Shown: positions 19,500-32,300 of the stretch, piece after piece
Layout of the letters: each line of letters starts with the position of its first letter
Numbering within the stretch: the stretch's first letter is position 1
Origin: Prostheceraeus crozeri
Lineage: Eukaryota > Platyhelminthes > Polycladida > Euryleptidae
Assembly (NCBI GenBank): GCA_907163375.1
Contig: CAJQUW010014743.1
Location: 62,001-126,000 of the forward strand
DNA length: 64,000 nt
Direction: 5' to 3'
Made by a program: the position numbers and the translations under genes
The notes under the pieces: generated by a model
Told to the model about the DNA's origin: nothing
What the model saw: the letters and a program-made list of their open reading frames with translations, nothing else
The model's database searches: none

Positions 19500-21010
19500 G
19501 TGCCTCATTGAAATTCACAGAGTGAAGTGAATTGTCGAGCCGAGAAAAGACCATATTTGTGAAGCGATTCATTATGCCTTGTGAGAGCCTTTTCTGTGTA
19601 ACTCATCAAGTCATGCTGAGAATAACCTCTAGATTTCATGATATTTAGTGTCTTGTTAGTTTTGTGTACAGCGTCTTGTAACTTCGAGCATATTCTACAA
19701 TATCTGACTACCTGCAACGCGAAAACATGAAGGGCCATCTGTAATGGGATCATGCTCTCCGGAAAAGTCAGTTGCACCACAGAGAAAGAGAAGTCATCTA
19801 CCTTGTGATATACTCAAGTTCTCAAGCTGTTCTGTGAGATTTGTATTTTCACATCAAGGTAAACTACCTCTGTTGCTATCACCATTTCTCTGCGCCAACA
19901 AGTCAGGGGGATAAATTCTTTGAAGCAAAGAATCAAAGTGTTTATAATTGACAACACATATATCGTCTATGTATCTTGATGTAGGTGATAACAAGCGTGC
20001 TAAATGATATTTCTTAGTTTTTATCAAATTTTGCATAAAAACATATTCGCAGTGTAAGGAGTGGACTAGAATTTCCTCCCATTGGAATGCCTTTCATTTG
20101 CCTGAAAACTAAATTACTGAATGTGACGTAGGTCTGTGATAATAGGAAATGTATGGCTTCTTTTAACTTCTGTTTATCAAAACAGTGATAACCATTATAT
20201 TTTTTTCATTGAGCAAAGGGACTTATCATATCCAATGCAAATGAATTTTCTATTTGAGGAATTAAACACCAAATCCATAATAGCGAATATGTGATCTTCA
20301 ATCAATTTTTGATCAAGATTCGTATATAAGGTTGAAAAATCGAAAACTTGCAATTAATGAACTTGTGTCGAATTTAATCTGTGTAGAAATTCTTGTGTGG
20401 ACTTTATACTCCAGAAGTAATCGAAACCGCTGTTTCTCTTAATTGCCATACAATATCTCTGAAAATTGTCACGCAAAATACTTAAGGCTGAATTTATTTT
20501 GATGGAAAGCTTTTTCGATGTGCATTGTCGTGCTCCTGCCATGAATCTAAATTTGTATGGAGTTTTGTGAAATTTTGGAATCCAATATAATTTTGGTAAT
20601 TTTCTGTCTTTTTCACAGACAGCTAGTTTGAACTCGCTTTTCATAATTGTTGTATGTTGCTCAATTACATTCTGCGCTAAAATTTGCTCTGGACCATAGG
20701 TATTATTACCCGATATGTTCGACGTGGAAATATCAATTCCCAACTCGACTAAGAGAATTTGGAGATAAAACTTTTTGCAATTGAAGGCATAATTATTAGA
20801 TGCTTTATCAACTGGCGTAATTATGACGTCTTTCTGCAATTCTTTCAGATTTTTGCCCATTTTGACATTAATCTTGTGTCGATTACTGTGTGCGCGAAAT
20901 CTATTCGAGGATTTCTTGGCAAGATATATTCGATCTTTAATCAAGATCAATAATATAAGATCTTTAATCAAGAAGAAAGTCGATTCAGACTTGAGATCAA
21001 ATAGTTAACC
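19500..21010 (-). mobile_element. Penelope-like element B: reverse transcriptase region, broken
   Basis: The minus strand encodes successive reverse transcriptase blocks of a Penelope-like type: VIITPVDKASNNY, KLPKLYWIPKFHKTPYKF with RFMAGARQCTSKKLS, then VFDFSTLYTNLDQKLI, a FRQMKGIPMG segment and SRYIDDICVVN (the catalytic Y-D-D site), followed by a thumb-like region (VVRYCRICSKLQDAV). The copy is broken in several places. No GIY-YIG domain was found next to it, so it is either truncated or belongs to a branch lacking the nuclease. Confidence 0.7.
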
Positions 21011-21222
21011 AACAAAATTCATTAGAACGGAGCCGTGTTTCTTTTGAGGATTCCAATTGTAGCTGTGCTTCTATACGTCAGTGGCAATGTTGAGTCGATT
21101 GCTCGAATTCTCGGACTATTCAACATCAAAGTTTATTATCAATCTCCGATGAAGTTACCTTCGTACATATTCTAAATACATAGTCTGAAAGCTGAAGAAG
21201 TTAAAGGGGCAACGAACCGCAT

Positions 21223-21262
21223 CCCTTGTTAGGACATGCATATATTTATGTCCTAACAAGGG
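21223..21262. repeat. Perfect 15-bp inverted repeat, hairpin
   Basis: CCCTTGTTAGGACAT at 21223-21237 and ATGTCCTAACAAGGG at 21248-21262 are exact complements with a 10-base AT loop. Confidence 0.85.
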
Positions 21263-21929
21263 GATTTTATAGCAAATACATGCATTCAATCAGATTGTCG
21301 CCCTGATGGTGATTGGTAGTTCACTGCCCGAAAATTCGTTTAATAGCACTCAGTGTCGCAGCATTTTTGGCTTTCATAATAACGCACTGTGAAGAAGACA
21401 TACTAAATTTCAATTTATTCATAATATTCTTCATTGAATGCTTATTTAGTAATGTTGATGCAGATGTAAACTCAAAATTCACATCAAGAAACGATGGTCC
21501 GGATATATAAGAAAACGAACAAATCAAGTGATGCATATGACGATTTTTTGAGCTCTCAAGTGTCTACTTGCTATGACAACGTCCCACATAAACACTTTTC
21601 AACGAAATTCGTAGTCGAATGGTGCCAAAATGTCAATGAATTTGTATTGAGAGCTAAGGCAGGATGACTAGATCGAACAGCCGAAGCTTAAATTTGCAAG
21701 GCATGCGCATGCAATGAGTTGATTATGCTACAAAATTGTCACTGTTGTTTGATTTAAAAAATTTATGCGGTCGCATGAGGCATGACACGCGGTATTCATC
21801 CAGTTAGGTAAGAGATGCTTGTTGAATGCATCTCAAACAAGCATGCATTGAACATAATAATTGAGCATAGCTTTGGCATGTCAAAAAAATTCATCGAATT
21901 TGGGAGCACTAAGTCCTTGAATTTCAAAC

Positions 21930-22385
21930 TAAGTCATGACATGGTCATGACCATAGACATCGAACATTAAGGTTAGTTGTTGTTGTCCGATGTCTATGGT
22001 CATGACCAGTCATGACCATGGGTCATGACCTTCTTTGGTCATGACCATGCAAGCTATCTAAGGATGAGATTACTGGCAAGCAGCTCATATCAAAGACTGT
22101 CAAAGACAATGCCTCAGGTATGCTTCAGGTCTATTCAGGTCACCAGGTACATCACTCACTAAAATTCAAATCAAGGTTGGTTCATCAATCTACGTTTGTC
22201 AGGTAAATTTTCTCGTTAGGAGCAGTGTATGATTAATGATGTTGGTTAGTCATGAATTCTTTGGAGCCATACCTTGAGTTAACTACTTGCACCCGCGCAT
22301 AGAGCATGGCTGTGTCCACAAACATCGAACAGCAAGCATTAAGACCTAGTTGCAGATGTTCGATGTCTATGGCTGTGTCAAAAAT
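21930..22385. repeat. Cluster of palindromes around GGTCATGACC and a repeated TCGATGTCTATGG hairpin
   Basis: The self-complementary GGTCATGACC occurs at 21952 and again near 21999-22045, with partial copies between. The block CATAGACATCGAACA at about 21953-21968 is complementary to CGATGTCTATGG at about 21990-22003. The same pair recurs at 22323-22337 (ACATCGAAC) and 22357-22371 (GTTCGATGTCTATGG). The arrangement suggests two related foldback units. Confidence 0.6.
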
Positions 22386-24907
22386 TCATATCTGTATGAA
22401 TGAAATTTATGAACCAAGAACTCTTTCACATTGTCCAAAGTAATTTTCGGGTACATTGCCTTCAAACCGATTTGGTGATGCATCGTCTCCTTCAACATTC
22501 ATCAGTGCTTTCTGTGTGATGTTGCATCTTCAAAAACTGCCATGTGCTTGCTACACTATTCCATCTAATGGAATAAATTTGCAACATTATTGATTGTTTG
22601 TATGAAGTTATTCAAATAGTGAACTACTTTCAGTAACGTGGGCCCATCGCGCTTTTTGACAGCCCATCAGTCAAATCTACTAAGTAAGGCTTGTTTTGTC
22701 TTAAAATTGAGATGTATTGACCTTAAGTCAAAGTCCTGGAGATATTCGTTATAGAGACAGCGGTCACGACAGGGAGACGACGATCTCCCCCTGATTCATG
22801 TCGCATTGTGCAATTTATGAAACTGATGACTTCGTATTGTCGCCGATATAGTGCTTTATTGTGTCCCTGTCGAATAACGAATCTTCTGGTTTCAGGGTAG
22901 TATGACTCCACTCCTGCCGACACTCCATCTCAACCATGTAATCCTCAAATGTTTGTTGCATAGGTGTAGACTAAGGTGAAGTATTCATTGACAGTATTGA
23001 CTAATTTTATGTCCTGAATAGAAGTCTTGCAAGCTCTTCACCTTCAACTTGTGCGGCGGTAGAACTATTCATGTACCGGTATTGCCCCTGAATTCCAACA
23101 TGTGACAATAATGAAAATTAGCACTTGAGGTGAAAGTTTTCCGATAGCGTAGTAGTTTAGTATAGAATAAATCGGCTTGACGACAGAGGGCCGAATTCTG
23201 TAGAGGAGCCACTGTTCTGTTAGGTCTACTGCCTCATCTTTTCAAAGACCGTCATGATCTAAACCATTCCAGTTTCGGTTTTGAGTTCAAAAAACAATTT
23301 TGTGATCTAGTACAACAGAATCTCTATCAAATTTGATGAACATTGCACATGTTTAGCAATTCTGGCCTACATTGTAGGCCCATAGGAGACTAAACTGCGC
23401 ATCATCATTCAAGTCTGATTGTTGTCGTCTCTGTAATTCAGTCTTCAGTCAAGAGAACCTTCTTTCTATCTCGGCAGAGGTTGATTCTGCACTTTCGCAG
23501 ATTACATTGAATTGGTAAAATGTCATTTTGACAGCGCCGCATATTTTTTACTTAATCCCATGTTTCTATGGACTCTGACATTGCATGGCTCGATTCCGAT
23601 GCCGGTATCCAGACTACCACTGGGTCTTGTGGGCCTACTGGGTAAACTGTAAACAATCGAATTTCCCAAGTAAATCACCCATCTTATTATCAAGTATGTC
23701 GACTTGAACAACTCATGCAATGCATCAAATTTGTTTGCAATCAGGTTCGGTCAATGATGGTGCTCCGTGCGACATCTGAATTCGATCTTAACGTAGGTTT
23801 TGAGAGCTGTTGAATTAAGGTCGTCTTATTATATTTGTCTGTCAAGTCATCTTTTCAGATGCATGCCATTTATGTGAACACCTCTAAGACCACTGAGCCA
23901 TACGGAAAAAATGGTCCGCGATCGCTTCTAGGAACATGGTTTTATTTTGAAGATTGTAATTTTTAGTTTTTTAGCCTGCACTATCACCGGATGGTCCAAA
24001 AGAAGTTAAATTCGAGATCCAAATATCTCAGCATGTACGTGGATAATTATTATAATCCGACCGACATTTTTATGTTGACAAGACATCCCATCTTGTTTTG
24101 TGAATTGTATAATTTCAGATACTAAGGATTTAAATTTGTCTTTTCCATAATGACTTTGGACAGTTTTGAAGCTGACCTCCAATTTTGAACTACTTAAAAG
24201 TGGATGAATATAAACAGTTGATGCCAGAAGTTGCATGTGTTAGTACAATGTTTATAAAGAATTTTTACCATCATACATTTCTTACAGCAGATCTTGTCTA
24301 AAAAATCCCGGGATGTAGTGACTTTGGACGTAGAACAATCGATTATGGAAATGTCAAGAAAATGAAACACTTGCATTTCACTGTGTATTACAAAAATGAC
24401 TCAGGAATGTTCAGTCATACATAACATCGTATTTTCTTTTGATCCCGAACTTCTCATCGGTGAAGTCAGAGAGAATTACCTTGCTGGTATGAATGGCTAC
24501 GTAGCAAGGTGTAGAAAGCCTTGGATGTCAAAAAGGTCTGTTTATCATTTTGCTGGGACAAGGTATGTCTCAAACAGCAATAGTGAATCCCTGATGTCTT
24601 GATAGAAGAGAGAATTGATTGTTTGTGTTTAGTTACTAAAGTAAAGTACAGTGATGTCGGCTCATCTACTGTCTGGGCCATTTTGCCCAATATCAGTGGG
24701 TGACTGGACAGGCATGTTACAATACTTAAATAATTATTTCTGAAGTAATTATGAAGTGTACTACACGGAGATTGCATATTGCATTTTGTTTAATATCGGT
24801 GCCTTTTTTACAGTTCAATGTTGGGTGGATAGGGAATGTGAAATAAAATTCGATTTTTCGATAAAAAATGAAATATTACTAGAACCTCATGTCATGTAAT
24901 TTTAGCA

Positions 24908-24938
24908 TGTGCATCGTAATATCATATTACGATGCACA
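24908..24938. repeat. Near-perfect 31-bp palindrome
   Basis: TGTGCATCGTAATAT and ATATTACGATGCACA are exact complements separated by a single C. It could extrude as a cruciform or bind a dimeric protein; no neighbouring gene start explains it. Confidence 0.85.
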
Positions 24939-25676
24939 AGCTAGATCTCTCAAAATCTGTTTGAAAGTGGCAGTTTTGATGCGATGTTCAGATTTCTATC
25001 TTGTCCAAAGTCACGCCCATCTTATGAAAGATGCATCATATGAAAGCTGTTATCATCAGCTTTCGTCGCTATGATAATTACTGGTGTCGATACTAATTTT
25101 CATCATATGTTCCCAAACTTAGAGTTAGATGATGTTTCAATTTAAGAACTGATCTCATCTTTTGCACCTGTTTACTGCTTGATGTGATGTGTTAATTAAA
25201 TAGATCACCTACAGAATATTACCTTTCAATGTTATGCGCAGTCGAAGCAACTAATTTGTTTTGATGCAAGTTACTTCTTGTTGATTCAAGTTCTTCTTTC
25301 CCACGCTTCTACCAGCTAAGCTAGCGTTTCGGAGCTCACAGCCCACATGCATATTCTACTAATGAATTGACATCATTTTGCCATCACGTATGCTGATTGA
25401 TGACGCTTCCAACTCACCCCACCTGAACACGACTAATAAGATGCTAGGGCTAAGTATATATGTTATTGACCATTTGTGAATGAGTATTGAGGAATGGTCA
25501 AGTATTGGTAATGACGCAAACTTCATAATGCCAGCCCTATGCCTTCATTTATCAAGAAATTATAGCGTTTTCATTAAGCATATGCCAAGTCACCCCAGTT
25601 ATGTGAATGTAGCACGTCTTCGGCATTGCTTGTATTTGTAATATGGGCCGGATTAGAACCACCGCAGATTTTTCAG

Positions 25677-25684
25677 TATATATA
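25677..25684 (+). promoter_or_regulatory. Possible TATA box of the nucleolin-type gene
   Basis: TATATATA lies 104 bp before the ATG at 25788. The sequence just before the ATG (GGTTTTAGTC) also resembles a splice acceptor, so the first exon could instead be non-coding and further upstream. Confidence 0.25.
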
Positions 25685-25787
25685 GCGTTATCCCAGAATT
25701 ACAAATCATGTTTGGTCATGCCATCAGTCATTTTGACAGTTTAGAGACATTCACCATTCAGCTAGTTTTAATTTGTTGGTTTTAGTC

Positions 25788-26315
25788 ATGAATCGTGGAG
25801 GGCGTGGTAGATCACCAAGAGGCAGAGGCGGTTCTCCATTCAGGGGAGGACGTGGAAAATCACCAGGAGGTCGAGGAGGATCTCCGTTCAGAGGAGGTAA
25901 ATCTCCAGGAGGTCGCGGTGGCTCCCCGTTCAGAGGAGGTAAATCTCCAGGAGGTCGCGGTGGCTCCCCGTTCAGAGGAGGTAAATCTCCAGGAGATCGT
26001 GGAGGATCCCCGTTCAGAGGCAAATCGCCTGGAGGTCGGGGTGATTTCCACGTTAAAGGAAGTGATCGAAGGTCTATAGATAAGAGTCACAAACAGTTCA
26101 CTCCCAAAATGAATGGAAAACAGTCTCCCTTCAAATCGCAAGATAATCGAGTAACACCATCGAAGAAAGACAAATCCCCGATGTTTCCAATGAAAGGGAA
26201 AGCTAGCATGATGGGCAAGTCTGGTACACCTAAGGGAAAGAAAGTCAAAGGTCAGAAGGTGTCAGGTGATGATGATCCTGATGACATCGATGAAGACGAA
26301 TTAAATCGTCTTCTG
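25788..26315 (+). CDS. Exon 1 of the nucleolin-type gene: SP/RGG repeat domain
   Basis: The exon starts MNRGGRGRSPRGRGGSPF and carries about six units of the type SPFRGGKSPGGRGG. Arg-Gly motifs are usual RNA-binding and arginine-methylation sites in nucleolar proteins, and the repeated KSP/SP pairs resemble proline-directed kinase sites. The repeats are nearly identical in DNA around 25895-26000. A basic linker and DDPDDIDEDELNRLL follow, then donor GTAAGT in phase 0. The Met at 25788 is the first in frame with the repeat. Confidence 0.8.
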
Positions 26316-29300
26316 GTAAGTGTAGCCTTTAGATGTATCTAGTCTTGAATTCGAATCATGAGTTTTCCTTTTCAGAACGAAAGTGATGATGACGATGACG
26401 ATGATGAATTTGATTTTGATGAGGATGATTCGTCTGACGAAGAGGTAAGTAAATTCTGTATGCAATTGATGAATCAATTGGTCTGTGAAAGCCTATACAG
26501 GGCATCCCCATGCCCAAAAAATTCACATTCTGTTCAGTGAAAGAATCGAGAAAATGCCATCAATCTAGGCGACATTTTACTGGGCAAAGCTATTCACCGT
26601 CGGGCTTCACTGACTGGTGTAAATTGGCAACTAGATATTTCTCGGTTCTAAAGTTGTATAAAAGTATTTTTTCAATAAGTTCCGGAGCACATTTCATCTG
26701 TTGGGCCTCAGAATTTGCTCATAAAATGCAAACGAATAAAATTTTTTTGATGGGGTATCCTATACTTATCATATTGAAATGATAATTTTGGCAAATGTTC
26801 TTTGCATGTGCCAACAACTTTTTTTGACATTGAAATTCACTTCCATGCGAGTTAAAGACAAGTCAAATGCAGCATGTGTTCGTCAAGTCATGATTTACGG
26901 TTGTGAACCTTGGCTCCTTCTTTCTAATCATGAAAGGATAATGCAATCTGCGGAGATGCGCATGATGCGTTGGATATGTGGAGTGAGAAAATCAGAGGGA
27001 AGTTCTAATGAAGAACTGCGACAGGAAATGGGGCTAGCGAGCATCTTGGATTCCATCAGAAGACAAGAGACATCGTTGCTTTGGTCATGTGCAGAGGAAG
27101 GGCAAGTCACGTTGGGTCAGGAAAGTGAGGTAGATCAAAGTTGCTTGCAAGGCTGCTGCAGGACGTCAAATAAAGACCTGGCGCAACGTGGTAGACGAAG
27201 ATCGGAGAAATGTTGGTGCTCAAAAAGCTGATGAATGCGATCGCCAGAACTGGAGGAGAATCATCAAGCGGTAACCGTTCAACCCAGCATCTTCTGGACC
27301 ACAAGGACGTGAAGAGGAATGAGTGAGTGAACACATCAGGGTTTTAAAGAATTTGAATGAATTTCAGGTTTTTAAATACACATGCAGTGGCTTTAGATAT
27401 TCGCTATCAGTTGAATGATGAAAAATTTCATACAAGGAGCATGGTTGTTAAATGGGATGGCTGGTTAATCTTAAGTGAAATTGTCTTGACTATATACAAA
27501 TTTTTATAATCGATTTTTAACCGATGGTTGCCGCTCGAAATGAATTATATCGCTAGTTAAATTAACACAAAAACAAAGCCTCGGCTCTTCCTCAGCGAAT
27601 TTCACTCATACTATGTCATGAAAAGAGTTTACTGACTGAACGCCGTTCAATTAATCGAGCTCGCTCGCGCACAACTATGACTGAACCATTTGAAAGTCAT
27701 TTTTTGGTTGGAAGGCTTTTTTATTTAAAAAGAAATTCTAATCTAATCGATTATGGAAAAGGAATTTTCATATTTAAGAATCTCTGCGTTCTCATTACAG
27801 GGATCGGAGGAAGAAGATTCTGATAATCCAGGAGTCGTTATTGAGGAAGTAACAGGTAAACACAAGACTAATTGTACAAAGCAAAGTTTCGGTGGGTGGG
27901 CGGAAAGTGGCCCCCAAAACAGAATACTAAGAATTATAGTGCATCTTCGCTTATCCGGATGATGAAAGCCCAGTAGGTCAGGAAAGATCCGGATAATCGA
28001 ATTTTAAATTCCATGTTTGGAAAAGCTTGTGGGTTCAGTTTAAAGACATTTCATTATACATGTATATACCACTAACCCCGTAGAATATAATCTTCATATA
28101 TTTATATAATCTACATGTAAATATCTATCCTGCAGATCTACCTAGAATGCACTATTTGATACCTTCGCTTCCGATACTTCGACTGTTAAATGAAAATATG
28201 AGCGAAAATTGTATATGTTTTGCTACACATTCAGTGAGTCAATGCTTTGATATCCCAGCTTTGATAAGTTTGCGAATACTACTTGGTATAGGGTCTAGTG
28301 CTCAAATCAGTTAGTTACTTGCTTATTTTTGGCTCAGAGAACGGTGAGAACCGTACATTGAGCCAATGAGATGAATGTAAAGCAAGAATACTTCTTGTAT
28401 GTATTACCTAAATAGGAGAAAAATACAAAAATGAACATTCGATTTCATTTATGAAAATGTTTTGATGGAACCACAGATTCGAACGGGTTCTAAATTTCCG
28501 TCCGGATAATCGAAGATGCACTGTATTACAGAAAATAAACAAATGACAATGAATGTTCAAGTTTTATTAGTTTTTAGCGCAGCTGATGCAAAGTATCCAT
28601 CTTTATTACCTACATGTATGTCGAGATCAATATTTCTACAGGCCAACACGAGTCCGAAGGGCAAAGGGTTAGTTTGTTGATTGAGAAAAATGCAATTAAG
28701 ATTGCGTTTACACGAACTGCGCAAGTAGCTGTTTCAGAGTATAACAATCTCGACTGTATGATCTTGACCATTTAGCGCAATTTCTAGGCATGATCTCTGT
28801 GGTAAGAGGGTGAATAACTTTCTATGTACTGGTGTATTTCGACGGACATGCACACGAGGCACTCCCCCCCCCCTGTTAACTCAAAGCAACGATGTTCTAC
28901 AAGTCTCCTCATATTAGCTTATCGCCAGGCATTCACTCATGTGCTGTAAATATACCGCATGTTCCAGTTGCGCCTTACGTCTGGAGTGAAAGCCATAGAT
29001 TCTCGACATACATGTCCGCGATCAGTCGAGACCATCTTTAAGGTCCATGAGAGTCAGACATGTTTCAGTGCTCGCTTGATCTTGGTCCGCAGAGCGCCCA
29101 CGTGATTTGCAGTAGTGCTTGTATATAAGTTAAGATGTAAGTTATATATAATATATATATATATAAGTTAAAAGAGTAGCGCAAATGGAAGTCATAGTAA
29201 AAAAGGAAAAATCAACCAGTTTCACAAAATGATGCTATATCTTGTGCCGATCGATTTCACAGCCTATCAGTTGATTGTCAAGGCACTAAATGAAACAGCA

Positions 29301-32300
29301 CAAACAAAATAATGGAGGAATCATTATCACAGACATCACTTGTACATAGAATTACATGAATTTGACATAGCACGATGTGAAAGCTAGCCATTTAATGATG
29401 AAGAAATCGCTTGATGAACATAGCTTCCGTCTTCTCGCGCTCGACTTTTGACCCATTAGGAGGAAGCTGATAAAAAGGTGCTGCACAGAATTCGTGTGCA
29501 GTGTGGCCAGTACTATATCGGTCAGACCGGGGATGTTTTTCGACATCGTATTACCGTGCATCGGCAGCAAATTTTTCGAGAGCAGACTCTCTTAAAAGTG
29601 AGTCGCCATATTTCTGCGTGTGGCCATGAATTATGTGCAGCACCTTTTTATCTCCTAATGGGTCAAAAGTTGAGCGCGAGAAGAAGGAAGCTATCCATCA
29701 TCAAATGGCTAGCTTTCACATCGTGCTATGTCAAATTCATGTAATTCTATGTACAAGTGATGTCTGTGATAATGATTCATCCATTATTTTGCTTGTGCTG
29801 TTTCATTTAGTGCCTTGACAATCAACTGATAGGTTGTGAAATCGATCGGCAAAAGATATAGCATCATTTTGTGAAACTGGTTGATTTTTCCTTTTTTACT
29901 ATAGATATCTGAAGATCAGATCTTAACGACAGCGGGAAATATTTGACGGAGAAGCTCTGGTAAATTGTCATTGAGCGTAACAGCAAACAGTCGCAAAACG
30001 AATATGAGGGGTGCATCGTGTTCATGTCCATCGTGTATTTCACTTGGAGAGTGCAATAAAGACGGTTTATTGCACACTTTGATATTTATGCTCACTTTTT
30101 GCAAAGCACGGATTTTATTCTGAAAGCAATAGTCATCAAAATTATTACAATATTTTTTATATTCGGTGGCGAATCAGGAAGAGAATCAGGGAGCGAATAA
30201 ACGACATGTGAGATCCTTTCCATTGCGTCCAACATAACCATGAAGATTCTGAAACAACTCGAACAACAAAATCGAAGATCTAAAATTTATAAGTCAATTC
30301 AAGACTAATTGGCCACATGATGTCAACATGCAATATGACATGTCCTTCAAAGGTAACCCATCTTTGAGCCTAGATCTCAAAGATAGGTCAAAGATGGCAA
30401 TCCAATGTGCTTTGCCATTTATTCCTTATAGACTGTATCTCCAAATCATTTCCTTATTCCTCATAGTTCATGTTATATAATGACTGCACGTTTTGATTAT
30501 TTCCCCTCGTTTATAATTTTACTTCACTTCCTGACGAAGATTGAGGCAGCTCTCTGACTTACAATTGAGATCGGTTAAAGACTTATTTGTACATCACTGA
30601 ATTGACTTGAGAAGACGTTTGTCTCTACAGAAATTGCTGTAATGTGAAATATAAAATAAACTTCTGACTATCTCTATCCAATGAGTCTTAGTTGTTCGAT
30701 TTCCGTTGGGGTTCTTGGTGACGATTTAGCAGGCTGCTATATTCATGCAGGAGAATTTAGCGGGTACCAATGAATCCGCCTAACGTTTTCCTCGTTCTAT
30801 TTTTTTTACTAATTGGGGCCCTTGAAAATGTGAATTTCCGCCGGGGTCCGTTTTGTCCCATTATTGCCCCTTTATATTTAACTATAGGTGATAATTCCTT
30901 AAAAATACCTTAATGTTCGTTGATTTGGACTCACATGCATTTTCTCTTTAGATGACGGAAAGCCAATTAAGAAAGTCGACGGTAAGAAAGCCGCTAGCAA
31001 AGATGACGAAGATCTTGATATGAGTGGTGAAGATGACGATGATGAGGAAGAAGACGATGATGATGATGACGATGAGGACGATGATGAAGAAATTCAGAAG
31101 TTGCTAAAGAAAATGAAAACACAAGCCAAAGGTAAACCAGGAAAGGGCACCAAGCAGGATGAGGAAGACGATGATGAGGACGATGACGATGAAGATGAGG
31201 AAGACGATGATCAAGACGATGATGACGATGAGGAGGTAGAAAAGTTATTGAAGAAAATGCAGCAGCAGTCTCAAGGTAAAGCTGGTAAGAAGCCGGTTGT
31301 AAAGGAGGAAGAGAGTGACGATGAAGAGGATGATGAAGACGACGACGACGATGATGATGATGATGATGATGAGGTAGAAAAGTTATTGAAGAAAATGAAC
31401 CAACAAGCACAGGGAAAGACAGGCAAGAGCAAGGCGGCTAAGCAAGAGGATAGCGACGAAGATGAAGAGGACGATGAAGACGACGAGGACGATGAAGATG
31501 ACGATGATGATGATGAAGATGACGAAGAGGTGGAAAAGTTATTGAAGAAAATGAAGGAGCAATCTCAAGGAAAAGCAAGCAAGAAGCCGGTGGTGAAGGA
31601 AGAGGAGGACAGCGATGATGATGAAGCCGGAGCTGAAGAAGTGGATAGACTGCTCAAGGCAATGAGACAAGAATCAGAAAAGCTAAGTAAACAGAAGCGT
31701 GGTATTAAGAGGAAGGCTGAGTCCGACGAGGATGATGATGATGACGACGATGAAGACGATGATGAAGACGACGAAGAAAGTGAGGAAGAGAAACCATCAA
31801 TAAAAGCAAAATCCACTAGTCTAGGAAAGAAGAGACCTGCTCCCCAGGACAGTGACGAAGATGATAGCGAAGATGATGATGAAATGCCCAGCAAAGCCAA
31901 GCCAATTGCAAAGAAACTGAAGATGGAAGCTGATGAAGACGATGATGACAGTGAAGAGGAAGACGGTAGTGAAGCGGATGCTGAAATTGAAGCCTTGTTG
32001 AAGAAGATGAAAAACAAACAAGCGACAACTGCATCGAAGAAAAGAACAGCTCCTGACGATGATGAGGAATTCAAAGAATTGGCTTCGAAAAAGAAGGCAG
32101 TCGCTTCGAAAGTAGAGGATAAAGACTCCGATGAAGATGACGAGGCCGCAGAAACTCAGGTGAGCTATTTTTCTAATGATCTTCCAGTGCTTCCGAAATA
32201 TCATCAATAAAGGTTTTGTAATTGCTCCATTTGAGACAATCTTCAAGCGAAGGTGCACATCAAATTCCTGTCGATTGGAAGCACCGCATATCAGTGTTAA

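Larger units (their letters stand above)
21011..25676. other. Intergenic region upstream of the nucleolin-type gene
   Basis: No gene was recognised. The region holds several strong inverted repeats, listed separately (21223-21262, 21940-22050, 22300-22380, 24908-24938). The open frame on the minus strand at 22723-22923 has no recognised domain. Confidence 0.4.

Noticed and set aside
19854-20036. The YIDD motif as a sign of a retrovirus or LTR element
   Set aside because: The surrounding blocks (LPKLYWIPKFHK, FSTLYTNL, KGIPMG) are of the Penelope-like type, and no gag, protease, integrase or LTR was seen.
29194-29903. The inverted repeat as an ordinary MITE
   Set aside because: The centre codes for a GIY-YIG segment and the arms are 3' ends of the same element, which fits a Penelope-like insertion.
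30994-32258. Antisense poly-Ser and His-rich frames
   Set aside because: They mirror the Asp/Glu codon runs of exon 4 of the nucleolin-type gene.
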